A stretch of 64,000 bases of DNA. It comes from Lachnospiraceae bacterium (GTDB taxonomy: Bacteria; Bacillota; Clostridia; Lachnospirales; Lachnospiraceae). The stretch is from assembly GCA_021205385.1 (NCBI GenBank), contig JAJPXQ010000097.1:54539-118538 (forward strand), given 5' to 3'. This document shows positions 9,256 through 16,321 of the stretch, piece by piece. The position numbers and the translations under genes are program-made. Under the pieces are notes generated by a model, which saw only the letters and a list, made by a program, of their open reading frames with translations, had not been told where the DNA came from and searched no databases. How positions within the stretch are numbered: the first letter of the stretch is position 1; every line of letters starts with the position of its first letter.

Positions 9256-9942
9256 ATGAACGAAATTTACCTGATGGGTATGATTGCCGACCGCGACATA
9301 CAAAGGAAGCTGTCCTCCTTTTTCAAGAAGCTTAACATCCATGTCGTCTACCTTACGATGGCCTCCGGTACGGCAAGCAGTGCTACGCTCGACTATTTCG
9401 GGCTGGAGGCGACGGAAAAACTCGTCTGCTTTTCTGTGCTGACAATGGAAAACTGGAAGTTGGTCAGAAAAGGACTATACGAAACCTTAAGAATCGACAT
9501 TCCGGGCCGGGGCATCGCCTTTCTGATTCCCTTAAGCAGCGTCGGCAGACGGCGGGCACTGCAGTATCTCACCGCCGGTCAGAATCTTGTCATAGAGGAG
9601 GAAAGTACCTTGAAGAACACAGAATATGAATTACTGATCACCGTCGCGAATGCAGGCTACACGGAAATGGTCATGGACGCTGCCAGAAGCGCGAACGCCC
9701 CCGGCGGCACGGTCATTCATGCAAGAGGAACCGGCGCGGAGCAGGCAAAGCGTTTCCTCGGCATCCTGCTCGCTGAGGAGAAAGAGATGATCTTCATTGT
9801 TGTCCGCAGTACTCAGAAAAACGCGATCATGAAGGCGATCATGGATGAGGCCGGTGTGGATACACCCGCAGGCAGCGTCGTCTTCTCGCTGCCGGTCACG
9901 AGCACCGCGGGGCTGCGCGTCATCGAGTCGGAGGAGGAGTAG
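9256..9942 (+). CDS. Tandem P-II/GlnB-like regulatory protein paired with DUF1538 transporter
   Basis: A 228-residue soluble protein that appears to hold two P-II-like ferredoxin-fold domains. The first covers about residues 1-110; the second about 118-225 includes the segment GGTVIHARGTGAEQ, typical of P-II-family T-loop/B-loop regions. I chose the ATG at 9256, which follows AAAGGAG; an earlier TTG is possible. It lies 21 bases downstream of the DUF1538 gene in one operon, so it probably senses a cytoplasmic metabolite and regulates that membrane protein. The ligand is unknown. Confidence 0.75.
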   Translation: MNEIYLMGMIADRDIQRKLSSFFKKLNIHVVYLTMASGTASSATLDYFGLEATEKLVCFSVLTMENWKLVRKGLYETLRIDIPGRGIAFLIPLSSVGRRRALQYLTAGQNLVIEEESTLKNTEYELLITVANAGYTEMVMDAARSANAPGGTVIHARGTGAEQAKRFLGILLAEEKEMIFIVVRSTQKNAIMKAIMDEAGVDTPAGSVVFSLPVTSTAGLRVIESEEE

Positions 9943-9955
9943 CGCCACTGTGAAA

Positions 9956-10249
9956 CTACAGGCAAAATAGTGCATATAAAGGAACGGCTTCGACGGAATT
10001 CGCGCAGTAAAAGTTCTCCTCCGATAAGCGGATTGCCCTCTGTGGCTTATATTTGTTAATAAACGTCCCCCCATCCTTCTGAATAACAAAATCAAGCTCC
10101 GCCTGGCTGTTTTCAGGAGCCTGCTCGCAAAAATATTTGAGACTGGTAAGAGCCCTCTCGCACAACTGAATTTCATCCAAAAATAAGAGCGTCGTCTCCG
10201 GATTAATCTGCTCTCCGACTACAGCCTCCAATAACCTGACTTGCTCCAT
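9956..10249 (-). pseudogene. Remnant of an AAA+/DUF4143-type ATPase with internal deletions
   Basis: A 97-codon open frame that stitches together separated pieces of a much longer family. It begins near the Walker B region (LLFLDEIQ followed by LTSLKYFCEQAPE). It then jumps straight to the C-terminal nuclease-like segment (AELDFVIQ) and ends in the family's usual final residues (VPLYALFCL). The Walker A motif, the central domain and the ExK part of the C-terminal domain are missing. Full-length relatives are about 400 residues. It is probably a non-functional relic; whether it is still translated is unknown. Confidence 0.8.
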
Positions 10250-10304
10250 ATAAGAGCAAGGGCTTCTTATTTTCTTTACTTATTTTTTTAAGCAGTTCAT
10301 GCCA

Positions 10305-11096
10305 TCAACCATCATAATTCCGATAAAGCCGTGCCGACAAGAGCGCGTTTTCATCAAGCGCGCGGCTGTAATTCCGGATCTCCTCCACGGCCGGTGCGAC
10401 GCCTCTCTCCAGACGCTCCTCAAGGAACCGGTCGCTCTCCTGGCAAAAGCGGTTCACCTCGCCGTCCATGATGAGACCGCCAAGCCCCTGCTCCTGTCGC
10501 GTCAGGCGGGAAAGAGCCTTCAGAAAGCTTCTCTTTCGCGGATTTTCACAAGTGAAAAAACGCAGCGTCCGGCGAAAACCGTGAATACATACGCCGATCT
10601 GCTGCGGCGATACCCTCTCATACATCCGGGAAATCTGCTCCCGTGTATGCGCGCGGCTGATCAGATGATGAATCGGCACATAGCGACACGGATCGCGCCC
10701 GTCCAGCTCCATCAGATAGCGGTCCAGTTCCGTCTCGATCTCGATATGGCCGACCTTTTTTTCCTCCATATAATAACCGACAAAAGGATGACATTCGCTG
10801 TCCAGAATAAAGTGACAGATATATCCGTACAGATAGGCGCGCAGCGCCGGATCCGGTTTTTGCCGATACTCTGCTCTGCCGCGTTCAAAAAAATCCGCCG
10901 CAAGTTCTTTATGCATTCGCGTTCCCAGCTGATTGATCCGGTTTTTACAGATGGGCACGTAATAAAACAAAAGATCCGGGCCGTGCAGTCCGAGCAGAAA
11001 GGCGTCCTTCGCCTGCCGGATGATCTGCCGCTCCTTTTCGGGAAGCTCCCCGTAAACCTTTTTTCCAAATCGATAATGTGCGTAAGCTGCGGGCAT
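10305..11096 (-). CDS. Zinc-dependent phospholipase C-like family protein
   Basis: A 263-residue protein beginning MPAAYAHYRFG. It has conserved His/Asp clusters typical of the zinc-dependent phospholipase C family: HYRFG at the N terminus, LHGPDL (about 38-43), and CHFILDSECHPFVG (about 93-106). These would coordinate a di- or tri-zinc centre. No signal peptide is seen, so it is probably an intracellular member of unknown substrate. The start at 11096 is preceded by AGGAG; in-frame upstream codons lack such a signal. Confidence 0.8.
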   Translation of the reverse strand: MPAAYAHYRFGKKVYGELPEKERQIIRQAKDAFLLGLHGPDLLFYYVPICKNRINQLGTRMHKELAADFFERGRAEYRQKPDPALRAYLYGYICHFILDSECHPFVGYYMEEKKVGHIEIETELDRYLMELDGRDPCRYVPIHHLISRAHTREQISRMYERVSPQQIGVCIHGFRRTLRFFTCENPRKRSFLKALSRLTRQEQGLGGLIMDGEVNRFCQESDRFLEERLERGVAPAVEEIRNYSRALDENALLSARLYRNYDG

Positions 11097-11206
11097 TTCC
11101 TTACTCCTGTTCTCTGTAGATTCGATTTTCCACTGACTTTCCAAGTATAACACAAAATAAATTTCCTGCATATGATGAAGTGTAAATAGATTTTGGAGGT
11201 TATCAT

Positions 11207-11443
11207 ATGGCTGATTTAAGTTCGAGAAACGGCTGTGGCTGCAGCGGCGGCCTCTTCGGCGGCGGCAGCTCCTGCTGCACCTGGATCTGCATCCTGATTC
11301 TCCTGAGCGAGTGCTGCGGAAATGGAGGCGGCATCTTCGGCGGAGACGGCTGTGGCTGCGGTGACAACAGCTGCATCTGGATCATCCTTCTGCTCCTGTT
11401 CTGTGGAAACGGCTTTGGCGGCTGCGGAAGCTCCTGCTGCTGA
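11207..11443 (+). CDS. Small Gly/Cys-rich hydrophobic protein
   Basis: A 78-residue protein preceded by a strong TGGAGG site and followed by a hairpin terminator, so it is very likely expressed. Its composition is striking: about 20 glycines and 13 cysteines arranged as GCGC, SSCC and ECCG clusters around two hydrophobic stretches (CTWICILILL and CIWIILLLLFC). The two halves look like an internal repeat (GNGC...GG.FGG..SCCTWICILIL and GDGCGCG.NSCIWIILLLL). Similar high-cysteine mini-proteins are annotated in Clostridia as chorion-class-like proteins. Function is unknown; spore-coat, metal-binding or membrane-associated roles are possible. Confidence 0.75.
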   Translation: MADLSSRNGCGCSGGLFGGGSSCCTWICILILLSECCGNGGGIFGGDGCGCGDNSCIWIILLLLFCGNGFGGCGSSCC

Positions 11444-11460
11444 CGCATGATGTCCCCTGC

Positions 11461-11495
11461 GGACTGCCGGAACTTCCGGCAGTCCCACCCCTTTT
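11461..11495 (+). terminator. Hairpin terminator after the Gly/Cys-rich gene
   Basis: A perfect 10-bp stem (11461-11470 with 11476-11485, five-base loop) begins 17 bases after the stop codon and is followed by CACCCCTTTTG. The T-tract is short, so termination may be partial. Confidence 0.7.
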
Positions 11496-11545
11496 GTCAG
11501 ACAGCATTCATGCATGATTTTCCGTGACAAATCATATATTTTAGC

Positions 11546-11881
11546 ATGACTTCCTTTGACGAAGCGATTCTCCCACCGGAGCTGAAACTGTTCAAAATCC
11601 TTCTGCCTTTTCTTCCCCCTGACGCGCAGAAAATCCTGGCAGTCTTCCTCAAGTGGACGGAACTTATCGGTACAGTCCGCTATTATGAGCAGCATCCGCC
11701 CACGCAGTGCAATCCCGATGTTCAAAGCCTGCTGAAGTGCCTGAAGGATATCCTGCCACCCGAAGAGCTCTCGCAGATGGAACAGTTTATGGATATTTTT
11801 GAAAATATGGATCAGTACCGGGAAATGTTCGAGAGCTTTTCTGCCTTTGACATGCCCGGCCAGAAAGAAGGCGACCTGTGA
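11546..11881 (+). CDS. Conserved hypothetical small acidic protein
   Basis: A 111-residue helical protein without recognised motif. It contains a Leu/Pro-rich N-terminal third (LPPELKLFKILLPFLPPDAQK) and a Met/Phe-rich amphipathic C-terminal region (QMEQFMDIFENMDQYREMF). No good ribosome binding site is visible before the ATG. Its stop overlaps the GTG start of the next gene (GTGA), which argues for a genuine two-gene unit. I do not recognise the family; paired genes of this size occur near sporulation genes in Lachnospiraceae, but that is context only. Confidence 0.6.
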   Translation: MTSFDEAILPPELKLFKILLPFLPPDAQKILAVFLKWTELIGTVRYYEQHPPTQCNPDVQSLLKCLKDILPPEELSQMEQFMDIFENMDQYREMFESFSAFDMPGQKEGDL

Positions 11882-12168
11882 ATCCACCGGAATGGTTTTA
11901 CGATGAACGCATACAGAAGATCGCACCCGAAAAATTGCAGCTCCTCATGAGTCTTGCGAGCCAGCTCGACGGCAAATCATCCCAGAAAGAAATGCTGCCC
12001 ATCCTGCTGGGCGCCGCAGCCAGTGCGAGCCGCCGGGGCCTGAGTTTTACCAAAGACGAGTTTGACCTCATCTTCCGCATCATGAAAGAGGGCAAATCTG
12101 CCGAGGAGCAGGCGCAGATGGATCGCACGCTCGAGAAGGCGCAGCAGTTATTTCAACAGAAGCGGTAG
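11878..12168 (+). CDS. Conserved hypothetical small protein
   Basis: A 96-residue helical protein starting at a GTG that overlaps the preceding stop codon and has AGAAGG six bases upstream. It contains the segment KEMLPILLGAAASASRRGLSF followed by FDLIFRIMKEG and an acidic/basic helix. No catalytic motif is seen. Its last 21 bases overlap the 3' end of the convergent DUF4317-like gene, possibly a by-product of truncation of that gene. Function unknown. Confidence 0.65.
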   Translation: MNPPEWFYDERIQKIAPEKLQLLMSLASQLDGKSSQKEMLPILLGAAASASRRGLSFTKDEFDLIFRIMKEGKSAEEQAQMDRTLEKAQQLFQQKR

Positions 12169-12765
12169 CGCACCTCCGTCTCCGAAGATCTCAATCCTGC
12201 CGCTGTCACCGCCGCGGTCCCGGAAAGCCGGAAAGAGAAAGCCGCTCTGCGGCTTCTGCGGCTCGTAGTCCCCGCTGACCCGGCAGTAAGCGCCGACCAG
12301 GAAGGAATAGACCTCCTCCGACTCCCACTGGTTCTCCTTGTCCGTGCCCTTTCGCGGGATGTCGTAGCTGCCATAGAACAGATAAAAAGCATAGGGACTG
12401 CCCGTCTGATACCGCTCGCCTGTGATCTCATACAGCGTCTCCAGGAGCGCGTCGTTCTTCAGTTCGCAGCCCTTCAGCGCCATCAGCATCTGCCAGACGC
12501 CGCCGGGTCCCTGGTCCGCCGCGTCAAATACATATTCTTTCAGCTGCACATTCGTCTCCGAAAAGGGAATCGTCTTCGCGATCTCAAGATTCTCTTTCTG
12601 CTCCGCCTCTGTCAGCCGTTTAAAATGGCGGTTGAAACTCCCGTCCACATAGCCTTCCTCATCAAAATATGCCCCTGCAATCCTGCTGAAGCAATTTCTG
12701 CTTAAAGTCATTCTTCTGGTGAGCTCCAGCATATCCTCGCGGCGGATGCTTCCCTGCTGTCTCAT
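12148..12765 (-). CDS. DUF4317 family protein, apparently C-terminally truncated
   Basis: A 205-residue protein from the ATG at 12765. The N-terminal region (REDMLELTRRMTLSRNCFSRIAGAYFDEEG) and the later GDYEPQKPQSGFLFPAF segment match the pattern of DUF4317 proteins, which are usually about 400 residues. Here the frame ends shortly after that second motif with an unrelated-looking tail (GRIEIFGDGGALPLLLK), so roughly the second half is missing. It is convergent with, and overlaps, the small gene before it. It may be a pseudogene or a shortened functional version; the family's function is unknown. Confidence 0.65.
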   Translation of the reverse strand: MRQQGSIRREDMLELTRRMTLSRNCFSRIAGAYFDEEGYVDGSFNRHFKRLTEAEQKENLEIAKTIPFSETNVQLKEYVFDAADQGPGGVWQMLMALKGCELKNDALLETLYEITGERYQTGSPYAFYLFYGSYDIPRKGTDKENQWESEEVYSFLVGAYCRVSGDYEPQKPQSGFLFPAFRDRGGDSGRIEIFGDGGALPLLLK

Positions 12766-12772
12766 ATTTCCT

Positions 12773-14017
12773 TCACTCCCTCGTCCTGCGATTGATAAAC
12801 TGAAGTTTTGTCTTCGAATACAGGATCTTCTGGCTATGATACAGGCCAAAGTAGCCGGACTCCATATAGCTCACAGCAACGACCAGCAGAAAATACGGCA
12901 TCGCCTCAAACCCGAAAAGCTCGAAGCTGAGAAACAGCGAAGAGAGCGGACAGTTCGTCACACCGCAGAACAGTGCCGCCATACCGCAGGCCGCAGCGAG
13001 GGACGGCGAAAAACCAAAGATCTGTCCGATAAGGCAGCCGAAGGTCGCGCCGACGAAGAGCGTCGGAACGATCTCCCCTCCCTTGAAGCCGCAGCCAAGC
13101 GTAACGGCGGTAAATACCATCTTGATCAGAAAGGCAGCGGCCACGGTCTCCCCTTCGACGGCCCGTTCGATCACACCCATGCCTGTGCCGAGGTAATCAG
13201 TCGTGCCAAGCAGCGCCGTCATCAGGATGATCAGCAGCGCGCCCGCGATCATACGCAGCCACTCATTCGGAATATACTTGTGATAGAGATGTTCCGTTTT
13301 ATGCAGGATCAGGCAAAAAAGGATACTGACCGCGGCGCAGGCGACCGCAAAGAGAATCACAAAGCCCGCGCTCTGAAGCGTAAATTCAGGGATATTCACA
13401 ATCGTAAAGTGCTCGCCCTCCGCACCGACCAGACCCGCTACCGCAGCGGCCATGAGTGAGGCAAGCGCACAGGGAACGATCGCCGCATATTGCATGATGC
13501 CGACACTGATAACTTCCATTGAAAAAACCGTGGCCGTCAACGGCGTGCCGAACAGTGCCGAAAAGCCCGCGCTCATGCCGCACATGATCATCAGCTTGCG
13601 GTCATATTCATCAAGCTTCAGTACTCTCCCAAGCGTCCCGCCGATGCTGCCGCCGAGCTGCAGCGCCGCGCCCTCGCGTCCGGCGGAGCCGCCACAGGCA
13701 TGCGTCAACACGGTTGCAGCCGTGATCAGCGGCGCCATGCGCAGCGGTACATAGGAATCCGAACTGACGCCCTCCAGCACGACATTGGTACTGGATTTAT
13801 AGGGATCCAGGCGATAGAGAGCCACGATCAGCAGTCCGGCGATCGGAAGCAGATACAGCATGAAAGGATGCGCCCCGCGAAATGCCGTCACCAGAGATAT
13901 GCAACGTCCGAACAGGCCGCCCAGTATCCCCAGCAGAATTCCTGTCAGTCCTGCTATCAGCAGCCAGCGAATGAGCAGCCAGCCTCTCTCAAGACATATT
14001 CCAAGGTATTTCTTCAT
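12773..14017 (-). CDS. CLC-family anion transporter, possibly fluoride type
   Basis: A 414-residue membrane protein of the CLC chloride channel/antiporter family with about ten hydrophobic helices. The gating-glutamate motif is clear (GGSAGREGAALQLGG). The usual GSGIP anion-site motif is not seen; its place is taken by KSSTNVVLEG. The helix-N motif reads KGGEIVPTLFVGATFG with a glutamate where chloride-type CLCs usually have a hydrophobic residue. Those substitutions recall fluoride/proton-antiporting CLC-F proteins, but I see no fluoride riboswitch upstream. The gene directly precedes the DUF4317-like gene with only 7 bases between. Confidence 0.8.
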   Translation of the reverse strand: MKKYLGICLERGWLLIRWLLIAGLTGILLGILGGLFGRCISLVTAFRGAHPFMLYLLPIAGLLIVALYRLDPYKSSTNVVLEGVSSDSYVPLRMAPLITAATVLTHACGGSAGREGAALQLGGSIGGTLGRVLKLDEYDRKLMIMCGMSAGFSALFGTPLTATVFSMEVISVGIMQYAAIVPCALASLMAAAVAGLVGAEGEHFTIVNIPEFTLQSAGFVILFAVACAAVSILFCLILHKTEHLYHKYIPNEWLRMIAGALLIILMTALLGTTDYLGTGMGVIERAVEGETVAAAFLIKMVFTAVTLGCGFKGGEIVPTLFVGATFGCLIGQIFGFSPSLAAACGMAALFCGVTNCPLSSLFLSFELFGFEAMPYFLLVVAVSYMESGYFGLYHSQKILYSKTKLQFINRRTRE

Positions 14018-14035
14018 CTTTTTTCCCTCTTAGCG

Positions 14036-14074
14036 GGGAAAAGGCATTGCCCGAATGAGGCAATGCCTTTTCCC
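14036..14074. terminator. Strong 16-bp hairpin between EF-G-like gene and CLC gene
   Basis: A perfect 16-bp stem (14036-14051 with 14059-14074) around a seven-base loop lies 36 bases after the EF-G-like stop and 19 bases before the CLC start, both genes being on the minus strand. Runs of four A and four T lie inside the stem rather than after it. It probably terminates EF-G-like transcripts or stabilises their 3' ends. Confidence 0.65.
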
Positions 14075-14110
14075 TTTCTCATGAAAAGATCGGACAATTA
14101 TTAGTATCAG

Positions 14111-16186
14111 CTATGCCTCGGCAGCAGCTCTCGCCGCCACTTCCTTCTCCTGTACATCAGAAGGAGCCTGCTCATAGCGTGCAAAATCATAAGAATATAC
14201 ACCACTTCCGCCGGTCATCGAACGAAGATCGGTCGAGTAGCCAAAGAGTTCCATCATCGGCACTTCTGCCACAACCTCGGTCTTGCCGCCGCCCGCCGGG
14301 TTCATGCCAAGTACACGTCCTCTTCTCTTGTTCAGATCGCCCATCACGTCGCCGGTGTATTTATCCGGCACGAGGACCGTCACGGTCTCAATCGGCTCAA
14401 GAAGAATCGGGGAAGCCTCCATAAAGCCCTTCTTGAAGGCCTGCACGGACGCAGTCTTGAAGGCCATCTCGGACGAATCAACTGCATGATAGGAACCGTC
14501 GTAGAGCGTTGCGCGCACGCCGACGACCGGATAACCGGCCAGCGGGCCTGCCAGGACAGAATCCTGAATGCCCTTCTCAACCGCCGGGAAATAGTTCTTC
14601 GGAACCGCACCGCCGACAACCTTCTGTTCGAACACATATGGGGTCTCAAGGTCTCCGGATGGCTCGAAGGTCATCTTGACGTGCCCGTACTGGCCATGGC
14701 CGCCGGACTGCTTCTTGTGCTTGTATTCCACATCGGACTTCTTGCGAATGGTCTCCTTAAAGGCTACCTTTGGCTTCACAAGTTCTACTTCTACCTTGTA
14801 TTTCTCCTGCAGGGTGCTGACAATAACCGACAGATGCTGGTCGCCCATACCATAAAGGAGCGTCTGGCGGTTCTGCCCGTCGTTAACCGTCCTGACTGTC
14901 AGATCCTCGTCCATGATCTTCGCCAGAGCCTGGGCAATCTTATCCTCCTCGCCTTTCTTCTTTGCACGGTAGGCCATATAGGTGTAAGGCTTCGAGAGCT
15001 CTGTCTTGCCGTAGACGATCGGCATGGCCTTTGTGGACAGGCTGTCGCCGGTTCTGCAGCTCGCCTTGCCGAGCGCGCCGATATCTCCTGCATGGAGCTC
15101 GCCGATCTCCTCCGGCCTGTTGCCGCGCATCACATAGAGCTTGTTCACCTTCTCCTCGCTCTCGGTGCTGCTGTTGTAGAGGACGTCATCCGATTTCAGC
15201 ACGCCGGAGCAGACCTTGACCAGAGAATATTTTCCGATGAACGGATCCGCGATCGTCTTGAAAACATATGCGGATTTTGCCTTCGAGAAATTGTAATCCG
15301 CCTGGAAAATCTCATTTGTCTTCATATTGACGCCCGCACAGGTCTTCTTGTCCGGCGAGGGGAGCAGCTCCACAATGTCGTTCATTACATTATGTATATT
15401 GCGCAGCTCGATGCTGGAGCCCATCGTCACCGGCACGATGCTGCCGTCCGTCACATTCATCTTCATCGCGGAACGAATCTCCGCAACCGAGAATTCATCC
15501 CCCTCAAAATAGCGCTCCATGAACTCCTCGCTGGTCTCCGCGACCGCATCCATCATGGCCTCGCGATAGATCTCAAGATTCGGTCTGCAGTAATCCGGAA
15601 TATCACAGGGCTCTCTCTTCCCGATGCCGGTGAATCTGCGGCCTTCCATCTTCATAACATTCACATAACCGACGAACTTCTCATGCTCACGGATCGGCTG
15701 ATAGAAAGGTGCAATCTTCTTTCCATAGAGCTCAGTCAGGCGCTCAACGACTGCGCGGAAGGATGCGTTGTCCACATCCATGTCGGAGACGAAGAACATC
15801 CTCGGCAGCTTATATTTCTCACAATACTCCCAGGCCTTCTCCGTGCCGACCTCAACCCCCGCCTTGCCGGACACGACGATGATCGCGGCATCTGCAACCG
15901 CGACAGCCTCCTCCACTTCTCCTACAAAATCGAAATACCCCGGCGTATCCAGAATATTGATCTTTGTATTTTCCCAGAGAATCGGAACGATCGATGTATT
16001 GATCGAAAACTTACGCTTAATCTCCTCTTTATCATAATCGCTGATGGTCGTACCATCCGCGACTTTCCCGAGTCGGCTGGTCAGTCCGGATACATGCGCC
16101 ATCGCTTCCACCAGGCTGGTCTTTCCGCTGCCCCCGTGCCCCAAAATCACTACATTGCGGATACTGTCTGTTGTGTAAACGTTCAT
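14111..16186 (-). CDS. Elongation factor G paralogue (EF-G-like translational GTPase)
   Basis: A 691-residue protein with the EF-G layout: GTPase domain with P-loop GHGGSGKT (about 16-23) and DTPG switch II; a beta-barrel domain II; then domains III-V including SGGHGQYGHVKM and a C terminus ending near YSYDFARYEQAP. The nucleotide-specificity motif NKxD is altered to SDMD (within FFVSDMDVDNASF). This and its isolation from str operon genes point to a paralogue (EF-G2-like) rather than the housekeeping fusA. It could act in ribosome recycling or stress, but that is inference. It is expressed from a promoter shared back-to-back with the ABC-F gene. Confidence 0.82.
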   Translation of the reverse strand: MNVYTTDSIRNVVILGHGGSGKTSLVEAMAHVSGLTSRLGKVADGTTISDYDKEEIKRKFSINTSIVPILWENTKINILDTPGYFDFVGEVEEAVAVADAAIIVVSGKAGVEVGTEKAWEYCEKYKLPRMFFVSDMDVDNASFRAVVERLTELYGKKIAPFYQPIREHEKFVGYVNVMKMEGRRFTGIGKREPCDIPDYCRPNLEIYREAMMDAVAETSEEFMERYFEGDEFSVAEIRSAMKMNVTDGSIVPVTMGSSIELRNIHNVMNDIVELLPSPDKKTCAGVNMKTNEIFQADYNFSKAKSAYVFKTIADPFIGKYSLVKVCSGVLKSDDVLYNSSTESEEKVNKLYVMRGNRPEEIGELHAGDIGALGKASCRTGDSLSTKAMPIVYGKTELSKPYTYMAYRAKKKGEEDKIAQALAKIMDEDLTVRTVNDGQNRQTLLYGMGDQHLSVIVSTLQEKYKVEVELVKPKVAFKETIRKKSDVEYKHKKQSGGHGQYGHVKMTFEPSGDLETPYVFEQKVVGGAVPKNYFPAVEKGIQDSVLAGPLAGYPVVGVRATLYDGSYHAVDSSEMAFKTASVQAFKKGFMEASPILLEPIETVTVLVPDKYTGDVMGDLNKRRGRVLGMNPAGGGKTEVVAEVPMMELFGYSTDLRSMTGGSGVYSYDFARYEQAPSDVQEKEVAARAAAEA

Positions 16187-16216
16187 TATTTACCTCCTCC
16201 GAAACATTCTTCTCAA

Positions 16217-16245
16217 ATTATACTAAATTAATCAGCAAATAGCAA
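16217..16245 (-). promoter_or_regulatory. Candidate promoter of the EF-G-like gene
   Basis: On the minus strand TTGCTA (16240-16245) and TATAAT (16217-16222) are separated by exactly 17 bases, about 30 bases upstream of the start codon. Confidence 0.6.
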
Positions 16246-16274
16246 GAGAAAGCAAAAGCTCTTGCCTTTTTTTT
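16242..16274 (+). terminator. Hairpin plus T-tract in the divergent EF-G-like/ABC-F gap
   Basis: GCAAGAG (16242-16248) pairs with CTCTTGC (16259-16265) and is followed on the plus strand by eight T residues. No plus-strand gene precedes it, so it may insulate the ABC-F promoter or stop antisense transcripts. It overlaps the -35 elements of both divergent promoters. Confidence 0.5.
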
Positions 16275-16289
16275 ATCTTCCGTTATAAT
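16262..16289 (+). promoter_or_regulatory. Candidate promoter of the ABC-F gene
   Basis: TTGCCT (16262-16267) and a perfect TATAAT (16284-16289) with a 16-base spacer, 33 bases upstream of the ABC-F ATG. The T-tract of the preceding hairpin forms part of the spacer. Confidence 0.55.
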
Positions 16290-16321
16290 GATTACTGTTA
16301 AAAATGAAGTGAGGAGCCGCC

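Noticed and set aside
11216-11926. Minus-strand 236-codon frame over the Gly/Cys-rich gene and its neighbour
   Set aside because: It is antisense to two plus-strand genes and crosses a terminator; its Ala/Glu-rich tail is the complement of Gly/Cys codons.
14018-14110. Fluoride (crcB) riboswitch before the CLC gene
   Set aside because: The gap holds a simple 16-bp hairpin and lacks the fluoride aptamer's conserved sequence pattern.
14486-16231. 581-codon plus-strand open frame across the EF-G-like gene
   Set aside because: Antisense shadow of a strongly supported GTPase gene; no recognisable domain.
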